This document shows positions 55,945-63,733 of a stretch of DNA of 64,000 nucleotides, in pieces. The DNA is from Amycolatopsis anabasis (lineage in GTDB: Bacteria; Actinomycetota; Actinomycetes; Mycobacteriales; Pseudonocardiaceae). Both the position numbers and the translations under genes were made by a program. Numbering within the stretch: position 1 is the stretch's first letter; each line of letters opens with the position of its first letter. The stretch covers positions 1-64,000 of the forward strand of contig NZ_VTHK01000013.1 in the NCBI RefSeq assembly GCF_009765355.1, read 5' to 3'. Under the pieces are notes generated by a model, which searched no databases, had not been told where the DNA came from, and saw only the letters and a list, made by a program, of their open reading frames with translations.

Positions 55945-56769
55945 ATGTTTGACCTGCTCACCGCCATCACCGAGGTCCTGCGCGGAACGCTGGACTCGCC
56001 GTGGCTGTGGTTGCTCGTGTTCGCGGTCGCCGGATTGGACGCCCTGCTGCCGTTCATGCCGAGCGAGACGACCGTGGTCCTGGTCGCCGTGCTGATCGGT
56101 CCCGATCCGGTCCGGCTGGTGGCCCTGGTCCTGGTCGCGGGGATCGGCGCGCTGGCCGGGGACTGCCTGAGCTACTGGACCGGCCGCGGCGCCGCGCCGA
56201 AACTGCTCGCCCGGCTGCGGCGGGCCGAACGCGGCCGCCGCCGGTACGCCTGGGCCCGCGCCAAGGTCGACCAGCACGCCCCGCTGCTGATCCTCGCCGC
56301 GCGCTACCTGCCCGGCGGCCGGGTCGCCAGCGGCCTGGCCACCGGGAGCATGTCCTATCCGTGGCGGCGGTTCGTGGTCCTGGACGCGCTCGGCGCCGGG
56401 CTCTGGGCGGCCTACAGCACGCTGATCGGGTACGTCGGTGGCGCGAGCTACGCGGACGAACCCGCGAAGGGCGTGCTGCTCGCCTTCGCCCTCGCCCTGC
56501 TGGTGGTCGCGGCCATCGAGCTCGGCCGCCGCTTGCGGCTGCGGCTACGCTCGCGTCGTGGACCACGCGAGCTTCCTCGAAGCGATCCGGACGCACTGCG
56601 CGGCACTGCGCGCGGCGGCGATCGAAGCGGGCCCGGACGCCCCGGTGCCGACCTGTCCGAAGTGGACAGTGCAGAAACTGGTCGCCCATCTGGCCCGGGT
56701 GCACTCCTGGGTCCGCGCCGCGGTCGCGGCGCCGGACGGGGAAGGCGTCAAACCCGGTCGTCCGCCTGA
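55945..56769 (+). CDS. DedA family membrane protein
   Basis: The first 207 residues are a normal DedA/SNARE-associated protein: helices around 18-36, 45-70, 140-165 and 175-198, the LPFMPSETTVVLVAVL start, and RYLPGGRVASGLATG. Such proteins help recycle polyprenyl phosphate or phosphatidylethanolamine across membranes. The frame then runs 67 codons into the next gene in another register with a Gly/Arg/Pro composition, so only about 207 residues look authentic. Confidence 0.8.
   Translation: MFDLLTAITEVLRGTLDSPWLWLLVFAVAGLDALLPFMPSETTVVLVAVLIGPDPVRLVALVLVAGIGALAGDCLSYWTGRGAAPKLLARLRRAERGRRRYAWARAKVDQHAPLLILAARYLPGGRVASGLATGSMSYPWRRFVVLDALGAGLWAAYSTLIGYVGGASYADEPAKGVLLAFALALLVVAAIELGRRLRLRLRSRRGPRELPRSDPDALRGTARGGDRSGPGRPGADLSEVDSAETGRPSGPGALLGPRRGRGAGRGRRQTRSSA
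56546..56558 (+). promoter_or_regulatory. internal leaderless -10 before the isomerase gene
   Basis: TACGCT (56546-56551) is six bases before GTG 56558 and lies inside the DedA reading frame. Confidence 0.45.
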
Positions 56770-57286
56770 GGACTGGCCGGGCACCCTGGCCTGGGCCGAC
56801 GAGCAGCGCACGGCGATGCTCGAGCTGCTGGCGAACCCGGGCACTCCGGCCTGGCTGCCGTTCGGGCGCTACGCGCCGACCACCGAATCCTGGACCCGGC
56901 GGCAGGCGCACGAGGCCGCCATCCACCGGCTGGACGCGGAATACGCGCTGGGCGTGGCACCGGCCACCTTCGCGCCCGAGTTCGCGGCGGACGGCATCGA
57001 CGAACTGATCGCCTGGCTGCTGCCGGGCCGCGGGGAATGGGCGGACCGCACGACCGAGGGCTCGGTGCTGCTGCACGCGGCCGACGTCGGCCAGGTGTGG
57101 ACGATCAAGCTCACCCCGGGCGCGGAGCCGATCGTGGAATCCGGGGCGCACGTCCCGGCGACCTTCGAGGCGGGCGCGACGATCGCGGGCACCGCCGACG
57201 CCGTCTACAAGGCCGTCTGGGGCCGCCCGAACCACGCGACCGTCACCGGTGACACCGCGTTACTGGAGCCGCTCGCCGCGCCATGA
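56558..57286 (+). CDS. mycothiol-dependent maleylpyruvate isomerase family
   Basis: 242 residues of the DinB-like fold. Metal-binding His in LVAHLARVHSWVRAAV and HEAAIHRLDAEYAL, and the C-terminal MDMPI domain. Members use mycothiol for isomerisation or thiol transfer. GTG 56558 gives DHASFLEAIRTHCAALRAA; longer starts lie inside dedA. It overlaps the DedA frame by 212 bases, probably on a separate leaderless message. Confidence 0.85.
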   Translation: MDHASFLEAIRTHCAALRAAAIEAGPDAPVPTCPKWTVQKLVAHLARVHSWVRAAVAAPDGEGVKPGRPPEDWPGTLAWADEQRTAMLELLANPGTPAWLPFGRYAPTTESWTRRQAHEAAIHRLDAEYALGVAPATFAPEFAADGIDELIAWLLPGRGEWADRTTEGSVLLHAADVGQVWTIKLTPGAEPIVESGAHVPATFEAGATIAGTADAVYKAVWGRPNHATVTGDTALLEPLAAP

Positions 57287-57311
57287 CCAGCACGGGGGAA
57301 GATGACTCACC

Positions 57312-58178
57312 GTGCCCGCCGCAGACCAGCGCTACGTGATCACCTTCGGCTGCCCCGACCGCACCGGGATCGTCGCGAGGATCTCCTCGTTCCTCGCCGA
57401 CGCCGGTGGCTGGATCGTCGAGGCGGCCTACCACACCGACCCGGACACCGGCTGGTTCTTCACCCGCCAGGAAGTCCGCGCCGATTCGCTCCCGTTCGAC
57501 GCCGACGAGCTGCGCGCCCGGTTCGCCGAGGTGGCCGCGTCGCTGTCCGGCCATTCGGAGTGGCGGGTCGACGACACCGGGGTCCGGCGGCGCGTGGTGA
57601 TCCTGGTGTCCCGGGAGGGGCACTGCCTGTACGACCTGCTCGGCCGGGTCGCCGCCGGGGAGCTGGACGTCGAGGTGTGCGCGGTGATCGGCAACCACGC
57701 GGCGCTGGGCGACATCACCCGCGCGCACGGCATCCCGTTCCACCACGTGCCGTTCCCGCGCGAGGACAAGGCGGCCGCGTTCGCGAAGGTGGCCGCGCTC
57801 GTCGACGAGCACCAGCCGCACGCCGTGGTGCTGGCCCGGTTCATGCAGATCCTGCCCGCGGACCTGTGCGCGGCGTGGGCGGGCCGGGCGCTGAACATCC
57901 ACCACAGCTTCCTGCCCTCGTTCGTCGGCGCGCGGCCGTACCACCAGGCGTACGCGCGCGGGGTGAAACTGGTCGGCGCGACCTGCCACTACGTGACCGC
58001 GGACCTGGACGCCGGGCCGATCATCGAGCAGGACGTGATCCGGGTGGACCACGGCGATTCGGTGGCGGACATGGTGCGCAAGGGCCGGGACATCGAGAAG
58101 GTCACCCTGGCCCGCGGGCTGCGCTGGCACCTGGAGAACCGCGTCCTGGTGCACGGAAACCGCACGGTGATCCTCTAG
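57312..58178 (+). CDS. purU: PurU, formyltetrahydrofolate deformylase
   Basis: 288 residues. An N-terminal ACT domain (VITFGCPDRTGIVARISSFLAD) is followed by the formyltransferase-fold domain: catalytic NIHHSFLPSFVGARPYHQA and GATCHYVTADLDAGPII. It hydrolyses 10-formyl-THF to formate and THF. GTG 57312 has GGGGGAA upstream, at a longer spacing than usual. It lies 25 bases after the isomerase gene. Confidence 0.94.
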   Translation: MPAADQRYVITFGCPDRTGIVARISSFLADAGGWIVEAAYHTDPDTGWFFTRQEVRADSLPFDADELRARFAEVAASLSGHSEWRVDDTGVRRRVVILVSREGHCLYDLLGRVAAGELDVEVCAVIGNHAALGDITRAHGIPFHHVPFPREDKAAAFAKVAALVDEHQPHAVVLARFMQILPADLCAAWAGRALNIHHSFLPSFVGARPYHQAYARGVKLVGATCHYVTADLDAGPIIEQDVIRVDHGDSVADMVRKGRDIEKVTLARGLRWHLENRVLVHGNRTVIL

Positions 58179-58186
58179 CCAAGCGG

Positions 58187-58205
58187 CTAGGTAAGGCATA
58201 CCTTA
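58187..58205 (+). promoter_or_regulatory. candidate IdeR/DtxR iron box over the -10
   Basis: CTAGGTAAGGCATACCTTA matches 14 of 19 positions of the DtxR/IdeR consensus TTAGGTTAGGCTAACCTAA. The box covers a TACCTT -10 hexamer (58199-58204) that lies seven bases before the ATG. Iron-replete repression of the flavoprotein gene is inferred. Confidence 0.7.
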
Positions 58206-58211
58206 CTGGGT

Positions 58212-58844
58212 ATGGGGATCTACGACGACGTGTCGCGCGTAACCACCGAGGCCGAACTGCGCGAGGTGCTCCCCACCCCGCCGCAGCCGGTCTGGGACAA
58301 GGACATCGCCCGGATCGACGAGCACGCCCGGACGATCATCGGGTACTCGCCGTTCTTCCTGCTCGCGACCTCCGCACCGGACGGGACCTGTGATGTCTCC
58401 CCGCGCGGGGACCCGCCGGGCTCGGTACTGGTGCTCGACGAGCACACGCTGGCGATCCCGGACCGCCCGGGCAACAAGCGCCTGGACAACTTCCGCAACA
58501 TCCTCGGCAACCCGCACGTCGGCCTGCTGTTCGTGGTGCCGGGCATGAACGCGACGCTGCGCGTCAACGGCAACGCGGCCATCGTGAAGGACGGGCCGTT
58601 CTTCGACCGGATGGCGGTCAAGGGGAAGCGGCCGCACCTGGCGGTCCTGGTCGAGGTGACCGAGCTGTACATGCACTGCGCCAAGGCGTTCCTGCGTTCC
58701 GGGCTGTGGAAACCGGAGACCTGGCCGGACCGCAAGGACCTGCCCAGCGACGGGCAGATCGCGAAGGACCACATGAACACCAAGATCCCGGCGAAGGTCA
58801 TCGGGGCGGCCCTGGCCATGGAGGCCAAGCTCAACCAGTACTGA
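58212..58844 (+). CDS. PPOX-type FMN flavoprotein, MSMEG_1061-like
   Basis: 210 residues of the pyridoxamine-phosphate-oxidase-like split barrel. FFLLATSAPDGTCDVSPRGDPPG and GLLFVVPGMNATLRVNGNA are family features. Members bind FMN or F420 and reduce varied small molecules. The ATG is directly behind the iron box and has no ribosome site. A link with iron or siderophore metabolism is inferred only from that site. Confidence 0.85.
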   Translation: MGIYDDVSRVTTEAELREVLPTPPQPVWDKDIARIDEHARTIIGYSPFFLLATSAPDGTCDVSPRGDPPGSVLVLDEHTLAIPDRPGNKRLDNFRNILGNPHVGLLFVVPGMNATLRVNGNAAIVKDGPFFDRMAVKGKRPHLAVLVEVTELYMHCAKAFLRSGLWKPETWPDRKDLPSDGQIAKDHMNTKIPAKVIGAALAMEAKLNQY

Positions 58845-58846
58845 CT

Positions 58847-59746
58847 TCAGCGCCGGGTCAGCACGCCCCGCAGGGCGCTCACTCCCGCGCCCGCGAGGAC
58901 GGCCAGCGCGAGCAGGGACGCGCCCGCGTAGGGCAGCGGCGCGGCGAGCGGCGGGATGCCGGTCCACGATTCGATCGCCACGACCGCGATGAGCAGCGCG
59001 TACGCGCCGATCGCCGCCCACACCACGACCACCCGGCGCCGCTCGGTCCACGCCGCGAAGCGCAGCAGCCACGCGAGCGCGGGCAGGACGAGGATCGCGT
59101 GCATCGCGACCGCGTGCACCGGTTTGAGCGCCCCAGCCGTGGTGTAGGCGAGCTGCGGGTCGCCACCGCGCGCTTCCCCGACCCCGGCCGCGATCATGGC
59201 CGCCCCGGCGCCCAGCGCCACCAGCAGCGCGAGGAACCCGAACCGCACCGCGAGCAGCATGCTCGGCGAGATCTTCGCGGCCCCGCGCACCGCGGCCGCG
59301 GTGCAGCCGAGCGTGGTGAAGATGAGCACCCCGCCCCCGGCGGCCAGGGTCGTCGAGACCGCGGAATCGAACCCGGTCTCGAAGTTGAAATGCGACGGGA
59401 CCCCGCGCCACGCCTGCATGCTGACCAGCGCCGTCTCCACCGCGGACGCGAGGGTGAACAGGCCCAGCAGGAACGTCCGGGTCCCCGACCGCAGGGCGAC
59501 GAACGAGGTCGCCCAGGCCACCGTCGCCAGCGTGAGCCCGAAGGACAGCCCGAACGTGGTCGGTTTGCGCAGCGACAGCGGCCCGGTCCACGAGGCGCCC
59601 GAGAACAGCAACACGCTCAGGTGCACCAGCCCGCTGGCGAACAGCACCGCGCCCACGCAATAGGCGATCCGCTCGACGCGCCGCCCGCCGGTCCAGATCT
59701 TCCGCAGTGCGGCGCCGATCTCGCTGGTCTTCGTCATGGCGCCCAT
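58847..59746 (-). CDS. polytopic membrane protein, unknown
   Basis: 299 residues from ATG 59746 (GAGG five bases upstream). A short basic start is followed by about seven or eight helices, with charged loops and a GVPSHFNFETGFD exterior segment. No family is recognised. Its stop is two bases from the convergent flavoprotein stop. Confidence 0.7.
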   Translation of the reverse strand: MGAMTKTSEIGAALRKIWTGGRRVERIAYCVGAVLFASGLVHLSVLLFSGASWTGPLSLRKPTTFGLSFGLTLATVAWATSFVALRSGTRTFLLGLFTLASAVETALVSMQAWRGVPSHFNFETGFDSAVSTTLAAGGGVLIFTTLGCTAAAVRGAAKISPSMLLAVRFGFLALLVALGAGAAMIAAGVGEARGGDPQLAYTTAGALKPVHAVAMHAILVLPALAWLLRFAAWTERRRVVVVWAAIGAYALLIAVVAIESWTGIPPLAAPLPYAGASLLALAVLAGAGVSALRGVLTRR

Positions 59747-59820
59747 GGTCGCCTCGCGCGGGCGGCGCGGTCGTCCGCCCGGAATCGCGACTTCGCCGTA
59801 CGCCCAGCTGCGTACGTGCC

Positions 59821-60960
59821 TCAAGCCCAGCGCACGAACAACGCCTCGGGTTTGCGGAACACCAGGCCGCGCGGGCGGAACGGACCGTCCAGGCGTACGT
59901 CCGGGGACGCGTCGAGCAACGCGCGCAGCGCGACCCGCGTCTCCAGCCGCGCCAGGTCCGCGGCGACGCAGAAGTGCGGTCCGTGCGCGAACGCGAGGTG
60001 CCGCCGGAGATCCGCCCGGCGGAGGTCGAACGCGTCCGGGTCCGCGAACACCGCCGGATCCCGGTTCGCGCCCGCGAGCGACACGGTCACCTGCTCGCCG
60101 CGCCGGATCCGCGCCCCGCCCAGTTCGGCATCGGCCGTGGCGTACCGGTCGACGACCGCGGCGGCGGGTTCCAGGCGCAGCGATTCCTCGATCGCCCGCG
60201 GCAGCAGGCCGGGATCGGCGCGCACGAGCGCGAGCTGCGCGGGATGGCCGAGCAGGTGCCCGGCCGCGTTCGCGATCATGCCCTCGGTGGTCTCGATGCC
60301 GCCGAACATCAGCACCGCCGCGTTGGACACCACCTCGGGCAGCTCCAGCCCGCGCGCGGCCTCGGCCAGCAGGGAAGCGTCGCCGCGCACGGTGTGCTCG
60401 ACGCTCGCCCGCAGCTCGCCGAACGCGGCCGCCCCGGCCGGGCCGGGTGTCTCGCCGGCGGCGATCCCGGTGACCGCCGAGACGATCGCGTCGTACCAGG
60501 CGAGCACCCGGTCCGCGCCGGTCTCGGCGAGGCCGAGCGCGTGCGCGATGACCGCGACCGCGAGCGGTCCGGCCAGGCCGCGGCGGATCTCGGCCACCGG
60601 GGACTTCCGCAGGTCCGCCACCAGTCGCCGGGCCCGTTCCGCGGCGAACTCGCCGAACCGCGCCCGCACCTCGGCGGGCCGGAAGTCCCGGGTGAACGGC
60701 CCGCGGTGCCGCGCGTGCTCGGCGCCGTCGGTGGAGAGCATGCTCGGGCCCACCACCACGGCCGTGGCGAACCGGGGATCGTCGACGGTGAACGCGGCCG
60801 TGTCGCGCAGCACCCGCAGCGCCAGGTCGTGCCGGGTGACCAGCCAGGCATTCAGCTCCGGCCGCCAGGACACCGGTTCGCTCGCCCGCAACCGGGCGAG
60901 CACCGGATGCGGATCCTCGGTCAGCTCGTCGAGCGGGCTGCCCGGCGGAGTTCCGGGCAT
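59821..60960 (-). CDS. cytochrome P450
   Basis: 379 residues. I-helix MFGGIETTEGM, ExxR in AIEESLRLEP, and the haem loop FAHGPHFCVAADLARLE with the Cys ligand. The usual Gly after Cys+1 is Ala here, and the I-helix has Glu-Thr. Slightly short for bacterial P450s. No ferredoxin gene lies next to it. ATG 60960 has GAGGGG at good spacing. Substrate unknown. Confidence 0.92.
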   Translation of the reverse strand: MPGTPPGSPLDELTEDPHPVLARLRASEPVSWRPELNAWLVTRHDLALRVLRDTAAFTVDDPRFATAVVVGPSMLSTDGAEHARHRGPFTRDFRPAEVRARFGEFAAERARRLVADLRKSPVAEIRRGLAGPLAVAVIAHALGLAETGADRVLAWYDAIVSAVTGIAAGETPGPAGAAAFGELRASVEHTVRGDASLLAEAARGLELPEVVSNAAVLMFGGIETTEGMIANAAGHLLGHPAQLALVRADPGLLPRAIEESLRLEPAAAVVDRYATADAELGGARIRRGEQVTVSLAGANRDPAVFADPDAFDLRRADLRRHLAFAHGPHFCVAADLARLETRVALRALLDASPDVRLDGPFRPRGLVFRKPEALFVRWA

Positions 60961-61052
60961 CGGCGATTTCCCCTCAGTGCCTATCTGAGAACTCGCTCCG
61001 CGAGTTCCGCCTACGCACTTTGCGCAGGTCGCTCCAGGTCTCAGACGCTCTC

Positions 61053-62075
61053 TCAGTCGGCGATGCGGACGAGCATCTTGCCGGTGTTGGCGCCGGCGAG
61101 GAGGTCCAGGAAGGCCTGCGGGGTCTTCCGGATGCCGCCCTCGACCACGGTCTCGGAGTACTTGAGGCGGCCGTCGGCCACCAGCGGCGCCACCTCGGCG
61201 AAGAACCGGTCCCGCAGGTGGAAGTGGTCGGTCACCAGCATGCCCCGCATGGTGAACCGCTTGGCGATGATCTGCGACAGGTTGCGCGGCGCCGGGGTCG
61301 GCTCGGTCGCGTTGTACTGCGAGATCATCCCGCACACCGCGATCCGGCCGTGCAAGTTGATCGAGTCGATCGCCGCCTCGAGGTGCTCGCCGCCGACGTT
61401 GTCGAAGTAGACGTCGATGCCGTCCGGGGCGGCCGCGCGGAGCTGCTCGGTGACCGGCCCGTCCTGGTAGTTGAACGCGGCGTCGAAGCCGAGGTCGTCG
61501 ACGAGGTGCCGGACCTTCGCGGGCGACCCCGCGCTGCCGATCACCCGCTTCGCGCCCCGGAGCTTCGCGAGCTGGCCCACCACCGAACCGACCGCGCCCG
61601 CGGCGCCGGAGACGAACACGGTGTCGCCGGGTTTGAACTCGGCGGATTCCAGCAACCCCGCGTAGGCGGTCAGCCCGGTCATGCCCAGCACGCTGAGGTA
61701 GGCGGTCGGCGGCGCGGCCTCCGGGTCGATCTTGACGACCTTGTCCGCGTCCAGCACCGAATGCGTGCGCCAGCCCGCGCGGTGCGTCACCAGGTCACCG
61801 GGTTCGAGGGCGTCCGCCCGCGATTCGACGACCTCGCCGAGCGCGCCGCCGTCGTACATCACCTTGCCGACCTCGTAGGGCGCGGCGTAGGACTTGGCGT
61901 CGCTCATCCGGCCCCGCATGTACGGGTCGACGCTGAGGACCTGGTTGCGCACCAGCACCTGCCCCGCGCCGGGACTCGGGACGTCGGTGTCCACAATGGA
62001 GAAGTTGTCCAGCGTCGGCCAGCCGTGCGGCCGGGACGCCAGCCTGATCTCGGTCGCCTGCGTCGATGCGTTCAC
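61053..62075 (-). CDS. NADP-dependent MDR oxidoreductase, CurA-like
   Basis: 340 residues of the zinc-free medium-chain reductase family. SVDPYMRGRM, VFVSGAAGAVGSVVGQLAKLRGAKRVIGSAGSP is shortened in the family to AxGxVGxxxxQ; DVYFDNVGGEHLEAA and GLTAYAGLL are typical of NADPH-dependent curcumin/alkenal reductases. GTG 62075 has GGGAG seven bases upstream. It lies upstream of the P450 but with no shared control evident. Confidence 0.88.
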   Translation of the reverse strand: MNASTQATEIRLASRPHGWPTLDNFSIVDTDVPSPGAGQVLVRNQVLSVDPYMRGRMSDAKSYAAPYEVGKVMYDGGALGEVVESRADALEPGDLVTHRAGWRTHSVLDADKVVKIDPEAAPPTAYLSVLGMTGLTAYAGLLESAEFKPGDTVFVSGAAGAVGSVVGQLAKLRGAKRVIGSAGSPAKVRHLVDDLGFDAAFNYQDGPVTEQLRAAAPDGIDVYFDNVGGEHLEAAIDSINLHGRIAVCGMISQYNATEPTPAPRNLSQIIAKRFTMRGMLVTDHFHLRDRFFAEVAPLVADGRLKYSETVVEGGIRKTPQAFLDLLAGANTGKMLVRIAD

Positions 62076-62173
62076 CCTTGAACTCCCAACTGGTAGGTCT
62101 CCGGGCGCGGCGTTTTCCGGCGCCCTCGAGGGCAACGAGCTAACCGGGGCGCACATTCCGATTGTGGCGAGGG

Positions 62174-62614
62174 CTACACCAGCCCGGCGAGCTTGCCGAG
62201 CACGCCGTCGTAGATGCGCCGGAGCCCGCCGGGCGCGAAGGTCCGTTCGAAGAACCCGCCGATGCCGCCGGCGCCGTCCCAGCTCGTCTCGATCCGCACC
62301 AGGCTCCGGCTCTTGTCACCCGCTTCCCGGACCGTCCAGGTGGTGACCAGGCTGGAGTTCGCGTCCGTTTCGACGAGCGTGCCGGGCTCCGGTTCGCTGA
62401 CGGTCGCGGCCACGTCGCGCACCCGCTTCGAGGTGGCCTGCAGCTTCCAGTTCGCCTTGGTGCCCGCGCCGGTGCCGCCCTCGGTCACCCGGTAGTCGCG
62501 GTAGTGCTCGGTGAGGATCTTCGGCCGCGTCTCGGCGTAGTCGGCGACGAGTGCGCGCACCTGCTCGACCGGTGCGTCGATGGTGCGTTCCGCGGTGGCC
62601 GTGACCTTGCCCAT
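62174..62614 (-). CDS. SRPBCC family protein
   Basis: 146 residues of the START/Bet v1-like fold: TIDAPVEQVRALVADYAETRPKIL, then beta strands and a C-terminal amphipathic helix. Members bind hydrophobic ligands. There is no catalytic motif. It lies 98 bases before the MDR gene and 60 bases past the PatG-like gene stop. Confidence 0.85.
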   Translation of the reverse strand: MGKVTATAERTIDAPVEQVRALVADYAETRPKILTEHYRDYRVTEGGTGAGTKANWKLQATSKRVRDVAATVSEPEPGTLVETDANSSLVTTWTVREAGDKSRSLVRIETSWDGAGGIGGFFERTFAPGGLRRIYDGVLGKLAGLV

Positions 62615-62674
62615 CTCATTCCTCGTTTCGCTGTGGGTACCACCGCCACGATCCCACGCGCCCGCGGCGCGGAA

Positions 62675-63544
62675 TCACCGGCCCAGCAGCTGGGAACGCA
62701 CGAGCGGGCGGACCCCGCCGACGTCCACTGTGGAGCGAACCGACATCCGATGGCCGTCGGCCGGGTTGATGAAACTCAGCGTCACGTCCCATTCCTCCCC
62801 GATCGGACGGTCTTCGGCGCGGACGTCCTCCAGCACGAGCCCGGCGGCCAGCGCCGAAACGACCGCGCTCGGCGGGCGCACGGCCTCGGTGACCACGAAG
62901 TTCAGTGCCCGGTCGCCGGGTTCGGCGCCCAGGTTGCCCGCCCGCCACGCGAGCTGCGCGAGGAACACCCGCACGGCCTGCTGGATCACCACCCCGGCCA
63001 GGCCACGCGCCTCCCGCCGGACGGCCTCGGCCAGTTCGGCGAAGTTCCACGGCGCCGGACGCTCGCTGTCGTCCAACTCGACGATCGGCACGATCGGCCC
63101 GCTGAGCAACCGGACCGTGCGCCCCCGGAGCCGGCCGGGCACGGCGATCCGCTCGATCGCGTGCCGGGCCAGCACCGGGACGCCCTCGGCGGCCGCCGAA
63201 CTCGCCTGCGCGGACCGCAGCTGGGCCCGCAGCAGGCGGGCGAGTTCGTGGTAGGCGACCGCGGTGCGGGATCCGACCGGCGCGACGGCGTAGCTCGGCG
63301 CGAGCTGCTGGGTGCTCAGGGTCCAGATCAGTCCCCGGGCCGCGGCCGGATTCCGCTTCAGGTAGTCGACCAGCTCGCCCTCGTCGTCCGGATTCGCACC
63401 GGCCCCCATATTCTTCCGGAAAGAATCCCGCCGGGACGCGCTGCCGAAGTCGTACCCGAGTCCGCCCACCGCGTATACCGGTGTTTCGTTTCCCACCGGC
63501 GGCGAAAACAGCGGTAATACCGGTTCGATCGTGCTTCCGGACAT
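62675..63544 (-). CDS. stand-alone PatG C-terminal-like protein
   Basis: 289 residues. The conserved features, from memory of cyanobactin maturation protease PatG, are YAVGGLGYDFGSASRRDSF at the start, LIWTLSTQQLAPSYAVAP, a VRLLSGPIVPIV segment, RALNFVVTEAV and the final WDVTLSFINP/TVDVGGVRPL. These match the C-terminal domain of unknown function that follows the protease in PatG. There is no Ser protease domain and no precursor peptide or PatA/D/F gene nearby. ATG 63544 has GGGGAG five bases upstream. Confidence 0.7.
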   Translation of the reverse strand: MSGSTIEPVLPLFSPPVGNETPVYAVGGLGYDFGSASRRDSFRKNMGAGANPDDEGELVDYLKRNPAAARGLIWTLSTQQLAPSYAVAPVGSRTAVAYHELARLLRAQLRSAQASSAAAEGVPVLARHAIERIAVPGRLRGRTVRLLSGPIVPIVELDDSERPAPWNFAELAEAVRREARGLAGVVIQQAVRVFLAQLAWRAGNLGAEPGDRALNFVVTEAVRPPSAVVSALAAGLVLEDVRAEDRPIGEEWDVTLSFINPADGHRMSVRSTVDVGGVRPLVRSQLLGR

Positions 63545-63694
63545 TCCCGCTCCCCTCGGTGCGCGGCGATGATCGGCGGGCACTATTCAGCGTAAGTTCG
63601 GAACGGAACACACGGCAATTATCCGAACGAGTTGAATAAATCCACTCGGCAGTGGACTGAAGTGGCGGCGTGAAGAAACGGTCCGTCACGCACG

Positions 63695-63726
63695 AAAAAA
63701 GCAAGCACGCCGCCATTCCAGGCGTG
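63695..63726 (-). terminator. intrinsic terminator with T-tract
   Basis: On the minus strand CACGCC pairs with GGCGTG (63721-63726 with 63706-63711) across a nine-base loop and is followed by CTTGC and six Ts (63695-63700). It starts eight bases past the YbaK-type stop. This is the only clear T-tract terminator seen in the window. Confidence 0.75.
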
Positions 63727-63733
63727 TCGGACC

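Noticed and set aside
63545-63716. Short peptide frames upstream of the PatG-like gene as a possible precursor peptide
   Set aside because: No leader/recognition sequence pattern and no ribosome site; one frame overlaps the T-tract terminator.
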